Positions 7,286 through 14,958 are shown, counted from the stretch's first letter. The stretch is 18,091 bases of DNA from CAYLZW01 sp964388085 (GCA_964388085.1 CAYLZW010000102.1:1-18091), one strand, 5' to 3'. Made by a program: numbers and translations. Notes: generated by a model not told the origin, from the letters alone.

Positions 7286-7903
7286 ATGAGCCGGGTCGCG
7301 CGGCGCCGCTTGTGGCGCGCCCTCGTCGTCGCTGGAGCGCTCCTCGTGTCCGTCGTGTTGGCGAACCTCTGGGTGGCGAGCAAGGCCCGCCCCTTCCTCC
7401 TCGGCCAGAGGGACGACGCCACGCGCGAGGTCATCGTCGTGCTCGGCGCGGCGGTGCGCGGAGAGGTCCCGAGCCCGGTGCTCGCGCGGCGGCTGGCGCT
7501 CGCGGCGCGGCTATTTCACGACGGCCGGGCGGAGCGCGTGCTCGTCTCCGGCAAGCGGGAGCCGCCCTACTACGACGAGACGCGCGCCATGCGCCGTTAT
7601 CTTTTGGACGAGGGCGTGCCGGCCGAGCGCATCGTCGAGGATCCGCTCGGCTATCGCACCTACGAGACCTTCCGGCGCGCGCGCGACGAATACGGCGTGC
7701 GCGGTTGTCTCATCGTCACCAATGCATTCCATATCGAGCGCTCGGTGTACCTGGCGCGCGCCCTCGGCATCGACGCGCTCGGCGTGGCCGCCGATGACAG
7801 CGGCTTCTCGCGCTCGACGCGCATGAAGTGGGCTGCGCGAGAGGCTCTCGCCCGGGCGCGCGCGGTCCTGGACGTCGTCCTCGCGCCTCGCGCACGTCCC
7901 TGA
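7286..7903 (+). CDS. SanA/YdcF-like (DUF218) inner-membrane protein
   Basis: This encodes 205 residues. A basic N-terminus (MSRVARRRLWR) and one hydrophobic helix (about 12-30) predict a membrane anchor with the domain in the periplasm. The DUF218 domain follows: VIVVLGAAV at about 49-57, SPVLARRLALAARLF, RVLVSGKREP, then YYDETRAMRRYLLDEGVP, GYRTYETFRRARDEYGV and IVTNAFHIERSVYLARALGI, which align in order with E. coli SanA. Family knowledge: SanA affects envelope barrier function and vancomycin sensitivity at high temperature, and related proteins influence peptidoglycan or envelope carbohydrate metabolism; the reaction is not firmly established. It is the first gene of a plus-strand run, 44 bases before the esterase. 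No strong Shine-Dalgarno is seen. Confidence 0.88.
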   Translation: MSRVARRRLWRALVVAGALLVSVVLANLWVASKARPFLLGQRDDATREVIVVLGAAVRGEVPSPVLARRLALAARLFHDGRAERVLVSGKREPPYYDETRAMRRYLLDEGVPAERIVEDPLGYRTYETFRRARDEYGVRGCLIVTNAFHIERSVYLARALGIDALGVAADDSGFSRSTRMKWAAREALARARAVLDVVLAPRARP

Positions 7904-7947
7904 GCGGGGAGATTTCCGCGCTGCCCGCGGCCTGCTACAACGCGCGC

Positions 7948-8961
7948 ATGGTGGTCGCTGCACGCACGATGACCGAGCGCCTACGGCGCGGCGCCGGCGC
8001 TGTCGTCGTCGACAACTTCTTTCGCGGCGCCAGCAGCCTCGGCAAGCGGGCGGGGCTCGCGCGCCTCGATCGACACGGCGTCGAGGTGCTGCGCGATCTG
8101 CCCTACCTGAAGACCGGGCGCCTCGAGCACCGGCTCGACGTGTACCGGCCGATCGAGCGCTCGCGGCCCTTGCCCGTCCTGCTGTACGCGCACGGCGGCG
8201 GCTTTCGCATCCTCTCGAAGGACACGCACTGGATCTTCGGGCTCAGCTTCGCGCGCCGCGGCTTCGTGGTCTTCAACCTGAACTACCGGCTGGCGCCGAC
8301 CCATCCCTTCCCGGCCGCGCTCGAGGACGTCAGCGACGCCTGGCGCTGGGTGCTCGAGAACGCGGCTCTGTTCGGCGGCGATCCGAGCAACATCATCGTC
8401 GCCGGCGAGTCGGCGGGCGCGAACCTCGTGACCTCGTTGGCGCTGGCCTCCTGCTTCGAGCACGACGCGCCCTTCGCGCGCGCGGTCCATGAGCAGGGCG
8501 TCGTGCCGCGCGCCGTGCTCGCCGCCTGCGGCCTGTTCGAGGTGGGCAACACGGATCGCTTCAAGGCCCTCGGCCACTCGCTGTTCACCCTCGACCGCAT
8601 CGCCGAGGTGGGGCAGGCCTATCGCGAGCCCGCGTGTTGCCCCGAGGGCTGGCTGCCCTTTTGTGATCCGCTCGTCTTCCTCGAGGCGCGGCCCAGCGCG
8701 AAGCGCGCGCTGCCGCCCTTCTTCCTGCCGGTCGGTACCTGGGACCCGCTCATCGACGACACCCGGCGCATGAAGCGCGCGCTCGACGAGCTCGGCGTGC
8801 TCTGTGAGGCGCCCGAGTACGCGCGCATGCCGCACGCCTTTCACGCCTTCGTGCTCTCGCGCTCGGCGCGCCGCTGCTGGCGGGATCACTTCGACTTCCT
8901 CGAGCGCGTCGTCGGTGAGCCTCTGCTCGAGACGGCGCCCTCTCCCTTCGGGCGCGCCTGA
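7948..8961 (+). CDS. HSL-family (hormone-sensitive-lipase-like) alpha/beta-hydrolase esterase
   Basis: This encodes 337 residues from ATG 7948; the frame is open further upstream, but that part overlaps the SanA-like gene and is Arg/Pro-rich. The oxyanion motif HGGG is at 82-85, the nucleophile S155 in GESAG, the acid probably D266 in GTWDPLIDD, and the base probably H296 in MPHAF (H299 is close by). This is the order and spacing of bacterial HSL (family IV) esterases. The LNYRLAPTHPFPAALEDV block after the oxyanion loop is also typical. Family knowledge: such enzymes hydrolyse short- to medium-chain acyl esters, and some act on acylated sugars or xenobiotics. No signal peptide is seen, so it is probably cytoplasmic. 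Its natural substrate cannot be read from the sequence. Confidence 0.93.
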   Translation: MVVAARTMTERLRRGAGAVVVDNFFRGASSLGKRAGLARLDRHGVEVLRDLPYLKTGRLEHRLDVYRPIERSRPLPVLLYAHGGGFRILSKDTHWIFGLSFARRGFVVFNLNYRLAPTHPFPAALEDVSDAWRWVLENAALFGGDPSNIIVAGESAGANLVTSLALASCFEHDAPFARAVHEQGVVPRAVLAACGLFEVGNTDRFKALGHSLFTLDRIAEVGQAYREPACCPEGWLPFCDPLVFLEARPSAKRALPPFFLPVGTWDPLIDDTRRMKRALDELGVLCEAPEYARMPHAFHAFVLSRSARRCWRDHFDFLERVVGEPLLETAPSPFGRA

Positions 8962-8974
8962 ACGGCCTCGCCGC

Positions 8975-8988
8975 CCGGCGCGCGCCGG
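8975..8988. repeat. 14-base perfect GC palindrome between esterase and DUF5946-like gene
   Basis: CCGGCGCGCGCCGG is its own reverse complement and lies in the 46-base gap after the esterase. It could fold in the transcript, but no T-tract follows, so it is at most a weak processing or attenuation element. Palindromes of this size are expected by chance in such GC-rich DNA. Confidence 0.2.
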
Positions 8989-9007
8989 CGGACGCTACGC
9001 TCTGCTC

Positions 9008-9436
9008 ATGGCGACGCTCATGACGACGGAGAGCTCTTGCCCGGAGTGCGGCGCGTCGCAGCGGCACGGCAGCTGTCGCGAGCAGCTTCGCCGCGCGCTG
9101 CTCGATGATCTCGACGAGGGCGTCGCCGAGCACCTGCTCGCGGTGGCCTGTTTCACCTTGCAGCACCCCGCCGCGCAGAGCGCCGACTCCCTGCGTTGGG
9201 CCCGCTTTCACCTCGAGGGCAGCCTGGTGCCGGCGCTCGATCGCGGCGCGCTGTTGCAGCGCGCGTCGCGGCACGTCGAGTCGATGTCGAGCCCCCTCGG
9301 TGTGCGCGCAGCCGGCGTCCCCATCGGCGTCAGCTGGCGCGTCACGGTCGCGGAACTGCCGGAGCTGCCCGCCGAGCCCCTCGCGCGCGCGCACGCCTGG
9401 GGACGCGCCACGCTCGAGGATCTGCGCCGCGCATGA
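9008..9436 (+). CDS. DUF5946-like small protein with N-terminal CxxC
   Basis: This encodes 142 residues starting at ATG 9008 (another in-frame ATG is at 9020). CPECGA at 11-16 with a further Cys at 23 looks like a small metal-binding knuckle, and HLLAVACFTLQHP at about 42-54 matches the helical signature I associate with DUF5946 proteins. No characterised function is known to me. No signal peptide or TM segment is seen. It is 46 bases downstream of the esterase and ends only 6 bases from the stop of the convergent gene 9443-9889. The family call rests on these two motifs alone. Confidence 0.7.
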   Translation: MATLMTTESSCPECGASQRHGSCREQLRRALLDDLDEGVAEHLLAVACFTLQHPAAQSADSLRWARFHLEGSLVPALDRGALLQRASRHVESMSSPLGVRAAGVPIGVSWRVTVAELPELPAEPLARAHAWGRATLEDLRRA

Positions 9437-9442
9437 ACCGCG

Positions 9443-9889
9443 CTACGCCTCGCGCATGGGGCGGGGCGTCCGGCGACGACGATCGCCGGCGCGCGTGCCG
9501 ATGGGAGCGCGCGTCTCGGCGGGGCGGGAGAGCTCACGCGGCTTGGCCGGGAAGCGATAGGCGTCGGGCAGGCGCACCTTCACGCCGCGCTGCTGCAGCG
9601 ACGTGGCGATCTCGCGCACGCACGCCATGACGTCGCCGGTGGCGTACCAGGGTTTCGCCAGCGCCCACAGGTACACGAACAGCGGCGTGAGGTGCATGCA
9701 ACCCTCGCCCGCACGCTCGGCCTCCTGCTCGAGCATGCTGCGCACCTTCTTGAAGTCGACGAGCTTCATGAGGTTCTCGTAGCTGCACAGGGACAAGACC
9801 GTGGCGTCGATGACGGTGGCAGCCAGCGGGTTCAGCGATGTCGCGCTGTCGCTGTCGTTCGCGGTGGTGGAAACGGCTTCCCTCTGCAT
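9443..9889 (-). CDS. Hypothetical protein, 148 residues
   Basis: I place the start at ATG 9889-9887 because AGGGGGAG sits a few bases upstream; the frame opens at 9964 but has no better signal there. I do not recognise the family. Residues 1-20 are polar, 20-40 helical and fairly hydrophobic (LAATVIDATVLSLCSYENL), 40-60 charged helical (MKLVDFKKVRSMLEQEAERA), 65-85 hydrophobic with aromatic residues (MHLTPLFVYLWALAKPWY), and 118-148 an Arg/Pro-rich, probably disordered, basic tail. Cysteines are at 35, 64 and 90. A basic tail on a helical domain could contact nucleic acid or membrane, but this is a guess. Real coding is supported by the ribosome-binding site and by normal amino-acid composition in residues 1-115; the tail is compositionally odd. 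Confidence 0.6.
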   Translation of the reverse strand: MQREAVSTTANDSDSATSLNPLAATVIDATVLSLCSYENLMKLVDFKKVRSMLEQEAERAGEGCMHLTPLFVYLWALAKPWYATGDVMACVREIATSLQQRGVKVRLPDAYRFPAKPRELSRPAETRAPIGTRAGDRRRRTPRPMREA

Positions 9890-10129
9890 TCGCTCCCCCT
9901 GGTGTCGCCGCGCTCCGGCGTCGGGCATGACGTGGGCCGAAGCACGAGCGCTGCGACACTTCACCCGACGTGCCAGCGACGCGCGGTGGTCGCGCGGCTA
10001 CGCGTGGCGCCACGCGCTGCCCGCGCGCCGGGGATCGTGGCGCTTCGTCACAGGCGCGGTGTGCGGCCCTCCGTCGCCGGGGCGCGATGCCGCGAGCAAC
10101 ACGATCGCTGTAGGCGGCTGCACACCCGC
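9890..10129. other. Intergenic region with a 16-base palindrome
   Basis: This 240-base gap separates the YceI stop from the start of the 148-residue gene, both on the minus strand. I see no credible coding sequence; open frames here are Arg/Ser/Pro-rich shadows. CGCGTGGCGCCACGCG at 10001-10016 is a perfect palindrome, 112 bases upstream of the 9889 start. About one 16-base palindrome is expected by chance in 18 kb at this GC content, so it is not significant alone. No T-tract terminator is present. Confidence 0.4.
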
Positions 10130-10801
10130 TCAGCAGTCGTCGTCGCCGGGCCGGGCCAGGATCTCGAAGCGCACGTCGACCGCGTCGGCGACCTTCACCA
10201 CGCCGGCGATGGACTCGGGCTCCATGCCGAAGTCCGTCTGCTTCACGGTCATCCCGCCGCGCAGGTAGAGCGCGTCGTCGTCGAGGCGCTCGAGTTGCAC
10301 CGGGAACGCGACGCGGTTCGTGCGTCCCCGCAGGGTGAGGTCGCCCTCGATCCAGAGATCACCGCCCGTCATGCTGACGCTGCGCGAGGCGAACGCCAGC
10401 GTGTCGTAGCGGTCCTCGGCGAGGAAGCGATCCGAGAGCATCTTCGCCTGCAGCTCTCTCCTCGTGTCGGCGTCGGGCCAGTCGGTCTCGAGGCCGGCGA
10501 GATCGCGCGCGCGCCGGGTGTCGATGCGCAACGACGCGGTCGGCACGCGGAAGGTCACGCTCGAGCGCTCCATGTCGTCCGGCTTGAAGCAGATCTCCGC
10601 CGAGCCGTCGGTGGCGAGCACCGCGTGCTCGTGCGCGAGGCTGCTGAGCACGCCCGCCACGCCGACCACCGCCAGCAGATAGGAGCGCTCGTGGTCGACG
10701 ACGTAGCTCGACGCCGTCGTCCCTTGCGAGTCCGCGGCGGGCGCGAGCAGCAGCGCCGTCATGAGCGCGAACGGGAGCGAGAGCCTCTTCGGTAGCATCA
10801 T
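10130..10801 (-). CDS. YceI-family secreted protein
   Basis: This encodes 223 residues, starting at the first of two adjacent ATGs (10801-10799), with GAGGGG about 6 bases upstream. The signal peptide has a basic start (MMLPKR), a hydrophobic core (LSLPFALMTALLLAPAA) and cleavage near 22-25. The lipocalin-like YceI barrel follows from about 33: a first block ending in SLAHEHAVLA (54-63), then VTFRVPTASLRID, and the central MLSDRFLAEDRYDTLAFAS (121-139) and LWIEGDLTLRGRTN (149-162) stretches typical of the family. Family knowledge: YceI proteins bind amphiphilic ligands such as polyprenyl chains and are periplasmic; their cellular roles vary. It lies 23 bases downstream of the PEBP gene and is probably co-transcribed with it. 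Confidence 0.9.
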   Translation of the reverse strand: MMLPKRLSLPFALMTALLLAPAADSQGTTASSYVVDHERSYLLAVVGVAGVLSSLAHEHAVLATDGSAEICFKPDDMERSSVTFRVPTASLRIDTRRARDLAGLETDWPDADTRRELQAKMLSDRFLAEDRYDTLAFASRSVSMTGGDLWIEGDLTLRGRTNRVAFPVQLERLDDDALYLRGGMTVKQTDFGMEPESIAGVVKVADAVDVRFEILARPGDDDC

Positions 10802-10824
10802 GGGTGTCCCCTCGGTGGCGCCCC

Positions 10825-11301
10825 TCAACGACGGGCCTTCTCGTAGGTGCCCATGAGCGACGTGCGCGCGACGATGTGCCCTTCCATCTCGCGCTCGACT
10901 TGTTCGCGCGTCGGGTTCGAGAGCTCGGGCAGCCGCGTGTCGAGCGCATACAGGTGAAAGAAGTAGCGGTGGCGACCGATGGGCGGGTTTGGTCCGCCGT
11001 AGCCGCGCTCACCCCAACTGTTCTTGCCGACGACGACGTCGTCCGGCAGCCGCTCATGGGTCGCGTCGGCGGGCAGCCCCGCCACGTCGGGCGGCAGGTT
11101 GTAGAGCACCCAATGATCGAAGGTCATCTTCGGATCGTCCGGATCGGGCGCGTCGGGATCGATGGCGATGAGGGCGAGGCTCTTCGCCTCGCGCGGGACG
11201 GACTGGAAGGAGAGCGGCGGTGAGACGTTGTCGCCCTCGGCGGTGAACTCCGCCGGGAGCGCGCCGTTCTCGGGGAACGCGGGGGAGCTGAGCTTCAGCA
11301 T
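10825..11301 (-). CDS. YbhB/YbcL-type PEBP (Raf-kinase-inhibitor-like) protein
   Basis: This encodes 158 residues, the usual length for bacterial PEBPs, starting at ATG 11301-11299 with GGGAGG 6 bases upstream; the open upstream extension has no family similarity. Visible motifs are the start MLKLSSPAF, FTAEGDNVSPPLSF (19-32), AIDPDAPDP (46-54, ligand-pocket acidic loop), FDHWVLYNLP (61-70) and GPNPPIGRHRYFFHLYAL (103-120). Family knowledge: the fold binds anionic ligands such as phosphate groups of phospholipids; bacterial functions are poorly defined. No signal peptide is seen, so it is likely cytoplasmic. It is upstream of, and probably co-transcribed with, the YceI gene. Confidence 0.94.
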   Translation of the reverse strand: MLKLSSPAFPENGALPAEFTAEGDNVSPPLSFQSVPREAKSLALIAIDPDAPDPDDPKMTFDHWVLYNLPPDVAGLPADATHERLPDDVVVGKNSWGERGYGGPNPPIGRHRYFFHLYALDTRLPELSNPTREQVEREMEGHIVARTSLMGTYEKARR

Positions 11302-11354
11302 CGCGAGCCTCCCTGCCCCCTCGCCACGCCGCTCCTCCGCTGCGTCGGCGCCGG

Positions 11355-11417
11355 GCATTCGCTCGCGCTGTCGGAATGCAATGGTCGCGCCCACGGTCCG
11401 CGAAACGCGGCTTCGCG
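11355..11417. repeat. Inverted repeats between the PEBP and YwrD-like GGT genes
   Basis: GCATTC (11355-11360) pairs with GAATGC (11374-11379) about 55 bases upstream of the PEBP start, a possible operator. CGCGAA (11399-11404) pairs with TTCGCG (11412-11417) about 34 bases after the GGT stop, a possible terminator stem without a T-tract. Nothing else is seen in this 149-base gap. Confidence 0.25.
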
Positions 11418-11450
11418 CGTGCGCACGCAGGCGCCGACCCGTTCGGTGCG

Positions 11451-13007
11451 CTAGAAGCCGACGGCCTGACCATCGCGGCGCTCGTCGCTGCCGGCGCCGT
11501 AGCCGCCGTTCGGCGCGCGCATGATGAGCTGGCCGCCGCCGAAGGTGACGTCGTGGCGAGCCTGCACACGGACCTCGTGCTGACGCGCGCGCAGGCCCTC
11601 GAGGAGCGCCGGCGAGAAGCCCGGCTCGAGCCAGAGGGAGCGGCCCCCCATCACGCGCCAGCGCGGCGCCGAGAGCGCCTGTTGCGGATCGAGCCCCTGC
11701 TCGAGCAGGCGAGCGAGCACCTGCACGTGCCCCTGTGGCTGCATGGGGCCGCCCATGACCCCGAAGGCGATGCGCGGCGCACCGTCCTTCATCACCATGG
11801 CGGGGAGGATCGTGTGCGCGGGTCGCTTGCCGCCGGCGACGACGTTCGGGTGGCCTTCGTCGAGCGAGAAGCCGGCGCCCCGGTTCTGCAGCGCGATGCC
11901 GGTGCCGGGCACGACGACGCCGGAGCCAAAGCCCATGAAGCTCGACTGGATGAGCGCGACCATGCGCCCGTCGGCGTCGGCGCTGACGACGAGGACGGTG
12001 CCGCCGTCCGTGCGCGGGAAGGCGTCCGGCGGCCAGGCGCGCTCGCGGTCGATGCTCTCGCCCATGGTGACGAGATACTTCGGGTCGAGCAGGCGCGCGG
12101 GATCGAGCGCCATGGCCGCCGGATCGGCCAGGTGCTTCTCCATATCGGCGAGCCCTACCTTCACGGCCTCGACGAGCAGGTGCGCGCCGGCGGCGTCATC
12201 GGGGTCCACGCGCGGCTCGTCGAGGTGCTCGAGGACGCCGAGCGCGACGAGCGCCGCCAGGCCCTGCCCGTTCGGAGGCAGCTCCACGACGTCATGGCCG
12301 CGAAAGCGCACGCGCAAGGGCGTGACCCACTCGGGCGCGTGGGCCGCGAGATCTTCCAAGCGGAGCGCGCCGCCCTCTCGCTGCGCGTGCTGAACCAACG
12401 CCTCCGCGAGCGCGCCCTCGTAGAAAGAGGCGCCGCGCGTGCGCGCGATGTCCTCGAGCGTGGCCGCCTGATCGAGCGGAACGAAGCGCTCGCCGGCCCG
12501 GGGCGCGCGACCGCCCCGGCTGAAGGCGGCCAGGAAGTCCGCCCGCCCGGCGAAGCGCGCGACGCCGCGCGCCCACGACTCGGCGACCCAAGGCGACACC
12601 AAGAAGCCCTCGCGGGCGTAGCGCAGCGCGGGCGTGAACAGCGACTCGAAGTCGAGCGCGGCGAAGCGCTCGTGCAGCGCCACCCACGACGACACGGCGC
12701 CGGGCACCGTGACCGCGTCCCAGCCTTCGCGCGGCATCTCCGGCAGACCCGCGAAGCGCTCCACGGACCAGGCGCTCGGCGCGCGCCCGGAGGCGTTCAG
12801 GCCGTGCAGCGCGGCGCCGTCCCACACGAGGGCGAAGACGTCGGAGCCGATGCCGTTCCCCGTCGGCTCGACGACGGTGAGCGTGATGGCGGCGGCGATG
12901 GCGGCGTCCACCGCGTTGCCGCCGCGCGCGAGCATCGAGAGGCCCGCCTCGGCCGCGAGCGGCTGAGAGGTCGCGACGACGTTGTCGGCGTAGACGGTCT
13001 GTCGCAT
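11451..13007 (-). CDS. Gamma-glutamyltransferase-family protein, YwrD-like
   Basis: This encodes 518 residues from ATG 13007-13005, with GGAGA 5 bases upstream; the open frame above it (to 13247) is Arg-rich and not family-like. It is a complete Ntn-hydrolase of the GGT family. Visible are ATSQPLAAEAGLSMLARGGNA (12-32), the GLNASGRAP block (69-77), VPGAVSSW (101-108), the predicted autoprocessing nucleophile T337 in DGGTVLVVSADADG, then FGSGVVVPGTGIALQNRG and a GVMGG oxyanion-type loop. Self-cleavage would give subunits of about 336 and 182 residues. No signal peptide is seen, unlike classic periplasmic GGT. Family knowledge: GGTs transfer or hydrolyse gamma-glutamyl groups, as in glutathione; YwrD-type and cephalosporin-acylase-type members have other or unknown substrates. 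It is divergent from the lipoprotein operon across 251 bases. Confidence 0.93.
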   Translation of the reverse strand: MRQTVYADNVVATSQPLAAEAGLSMLARGGNAVDAAIAAAITLTVVEPTGNGIGSDVFALVWDGAALHGLNASGRAPSAWSVERFAGLPEMPREGWDAVTVPGAVSSWVALHERFAALDFESLFTPALRYAREGFLVSPWVAESWARGVARFAGRADFLAAFSRGGRAPRAGERFVPLDQAATLEDIARTRGASFYEGALAEALVQHAQREGGALRLEDLAAHAPEWVTPLRVRFRGHDVVELPPNGQGLAALVALGVLEHLDEPRVDPDDAAGAHLLVEAVKVGLADMEKHLADPAAMALDPARLLDPKYLVTMGESIDRERAWPPDAFPRTDGGTVLVVSADADGRMVALIQSSFMGFGSGVVVPGTGIALQNRGAGFSLDEGHPNVVAGGKRPAHTILPAMVMKDGAPRIAFGVMGGPMQPQGHVQVLARLLEQGLDPQQALSAPRWRVMGGRSLWLEPGFSPALLEGLRARQHEVRVQARHDVTFGGGQLIMRAPNGGYGAGSDERRDGQAVGF

Positions 13008-13258
13008 CCCAATCTCCCGAAGGGCAGCGACGGCGAGCGCACCCGCGGCCCGAGACCCTGTCTCGGAAACGATACAGGTGTGACGACGGTCCTCCCACCC
13101 AGGGAGACATGTACGCCTGCTGTGTCCTCGTCGACATCTCAGAAATTCAATGGCTTGCGTACGTGATCGGAGGCACGCGGAGCGCTCCCTCCCGCGATGG
13201 AATGTGGGAGTGACCCGGCGCAACGAACCCCGGCACAGGCCACGCATACGTTGTGGAC
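13008..13258. promoter_or_regulatory. Divergent intergenic region with several small inverted repeats
   Basis: This 251-base gap must carry promoters for the minus-strand GGT and the plus-strand four-gene operon. It holds CCGAGA/TCTCGG (13050-13066, 5-base loop), CTCCC/GGGAG (13092-13106, 5-base loop), and a spaced near-palindrome CATGTACGC (13108-13116) versus GCGTACGTG (13157-13165, 8 of 9 complementary). A TATCGT -10-like hexamer for the minus strand is at 13074-13069, without a convincing -35. It is less GC-rich around 13130-13170. No small ORF here looks real. Confidence 0.4.
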
Positions 13259-13744
13259 ATGAACCGCGTCACGCTCAGCCTCCTCGTCAGCCTCGTCGTC
13301 ACCGCCTTCCTCGGCAGCGCCTGTGCCTTCGACGTGCCGGCCATGGTCGACGGACACGTGCAGGGCAGCGCGTTCAGCATCCGCGATGACTTTCCGGTGG
13401 TCCGGCCGCAGCACGACGGCCAACAGCTCGTGGTGCTCGGCGATCACAGCGACGGCGAGCTGCGCCTCGTCCAGATCAGGCTGCCCGCGGACAGCGCGCT
13501 GCCGCTCGACGAGCCGGTGGCGGTGGGCGGCGCGGGCCTCGAGGTGACGGCGAGCTTCGGCACGCTCGAGTCGGAGCTGCGTTCGGACGGCGTGCGCGTG
13601 GTGTCGAGCTCGGACGCGACGGAGGTCGCGGCCCTCGGCGGCAGCGTCACGCTCGCGTCGCTGGCTCCCGTGCTCGCCGGTACGTTCGAGGTCACGCTCG
13701 AGGATGGTGGCTCCCTCACGGGTGAGTTCATAATCGAGCGCTGA
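13259..13744 (+). CDS. Putative lipoprotein, 161 residues
   Basis: I use ATG 13259; a GTG two codons earlier is also possible, and neither has a good Shine-Dalgarno. A basic start (MNR), hydrophobic core (VTLSLLVSLVVTAFLGSA) and C22 suggest a lipoprotein signal; the lipobox GSAC lacks the usual Leu at -3, so plain type I cleavage nearby is an alternative. The mature part is beta-rich with few aromatics. The last 35 residues (GSVTLASL..., GTFEVTLEDGGSLTGEF) resemble the C-terminal strands of small lipoproteins I associate with myxobacteria. Cellular role unknown. Its TGA overlaps the ATG of the metallophosphatase by one base (TGATG), suggesting translational coupling; it may be an accessory or substrate-handling partner of that secreted enzyme. 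Confidence 0.7.
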   Translation: MNRVTLSLLVSLVVTAFLGSACAFDVPAMVDGHVQGSAFSIRDDFPVVRPQHDGQQLVVLGDHSDGELRLVQIRLPADSALPLDEPVAVGGAGLEVTASFGTLESELRSDGVRVVSSSDATEVAALGGSVTLASLAPVLAGTFEVTLEDGGSLTGEFIIER

Positions 13745-14949
13745 TGATCTCGTCGCCGGGCCTGCCGCTGCCACCGCTGTTCGTGCTGCTCGTGGCGGCG
13801 AGCGCGCTCGCCGACGGCTCGGTGGTCGCCCCGTACCTGTTCTTCGACAGCGGCGGCGCGCTGCAGCTCTCGTGGCGTTCCGGCGTCCGCGGCGACGACG
13901 GCGCCGTACAGCTCTTCGCCGGCAGCGAGCCGCTCGGCACGCTGCAGGCAACGGCGGTGGGCGATCTGTTTCGCGTGCGCCTGCCGTCCGGCTGCCAGGA
14001 CGACGACGTGAAGCTCGCCTATCGTGTCGCCGGCATGAAGGCGCCCGCGCCCCTGTACCGGCCGCCCTGCGCGGACGGCACGAGCACCGTGCGCTTCTCC
14101 TTCGTCACCGATACCCAACAAGACGCCGCCACGAGCGGCCGCTTCGCCGATCGTATCGCCGCGCGCGGCGCGGACTTCGTCCTGCACGGCGGTGACGTCG
14201 TGCAGCTCGGCGGCATGGAAGATCAGTGGGTGACGATCCTGAACGAGCTGGCGAGCTTCGCCGGCTCGACCCCGCTCGTGCCCGCGGCCGGCAACCACGA
14301 GTACATGCTCGACGGCGAAGGGGCGCTGCTCGAGAAGTACCTCGGCCTCGCGGGCGAGCGCGGCTGGTACCGCTTCACCTCCGGTCCCGTCGACGTGTTC
14401 GTGCTGAATTCCTGTTACGCCTTCGACCGCGACCGGCTCGTGGCGCAGGTGCTGTGGCTGAGGAGCGAGCTCGAGCGCGCCGAGCGGGAGCGACCCGGCG
14501 CCTGGCGCCTCGTGCTGTTTCACCACCCGCCCTACTCGCTCGGCGTCGCGCACGCGCCCTGGTTCTGGAAGCGCGAGTACGAGGTCATGCGTCGCTATTA
14601 CGTACCCGCCTTCGAGGAGCTCGGCGTCGATCTCGTGCTCTCGGGGCACACGCACCTGTACGAGCGCTCGCTCAAGGACGGCGTGCACTACGTCGTGGGC
14701 GGGGCCGCCGGCGGCATCATGGGCTGGTTCGGCGGCGACAACCCCTACAGCCAGGTCTCGAAGCAGCTGCGCACCGTCAGCCACGTCGAGGCGAGCGCCG
14801 AGCGGCTCGACCTCGTCACCGAGTCCCTCGCCGGCGACGTCGTCGATCGCCTGCGGCTCGAGCGGCCGCGCGCGGGAGATGGGCGGCTCCGGATCGGAAA
14901 CGAGGACAAAAGCGCCTCGGCGATACCGGAAGCGCCCTCCACGCGCTAA
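13744..14949 (+). CDS. Secreted calcineurin-like metallophosphatase
   Basis: This encodes 401 residues. The start is well constrained: an in-frame TGA lies at 13723-13725 and the next Met is residue 98. The N-terminus (PPLFVLLVAASALADG) is a signal peptide without a basic n-region, which is unusual. Residues 28-115 form a beta-rich domain like the N-terminal Fn3-type domain of purple-acid-phosphatase-like enzymes. The catalytic domain shows all dimetal motifs: DTQ (D123, Q125), GGD (D151), GNHE (N184, H185), FHHPP (H260/H261) and GHTH (H302, H304). Gln at the second position of DxH is a known variant. It should hydrolyse phosphomonoesters or diesters in the periplasm; the substrate is unknown. 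It is second in the operon, coupled to the lipoprotein and 9 bases before the second GGT. Confidence 0.92.
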   Translation: MISSPGLPLPPLFVLLVAASALADGSVVAPYLFFDSGGALQLSWRSGVRGDDGAVQLFAGSEPLGTLQATAVGDLFRVRLPSGCQDDDVKLAYRVAGMKAPAPLYRPPCADGTSTVRFSFVTDTQQDAATSGRFADRIAARGADFVLHGGDVVQLGGMEDQWVTILNELASFAGSTPLVPAAGNHEYMLDGEGALLEKYLGLAGERGWYRFTSGPVDVFVLNSCYAFDRDRLVAQVLWLRSELERAERERPGAWRLVLFHHPPYSLGVAHAPWFWKREYEVMRRYYVPAFEELGVDLVLSGHTHLYERSLKDGVHYVVGGAAGGIMGWFGGDNPYSQVSKQLRTVSHVEASAERLDLVTESLAGDVVDRLRLERPRAGDGRLRIGNEDKSASAIPEAPSTR

Positions 14950-14958
14950 GCCGTTGTC

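Noticed and set aside
9952..9975. Sigma-54-like promoter on the minus strand (TGGCACG at 9975-9969)
   Set aside because: The -24 element matches, but the -12 element at proper spacing reads GTGAA without the required GC, so it is probably chance.
10001..10016. 16-base perfect palindrome as a specific operator
   Set aside because: By rough calculation about one such palindrome is expected by chance in 18 kb at this GC content, and no second copy was noticed.
11376..13166. 596-codon plus-strand open frame across the YwrD-like GGT
   Set aside because: It is antisense to a full-length GGT gene with biased composition and no recognisable motif.
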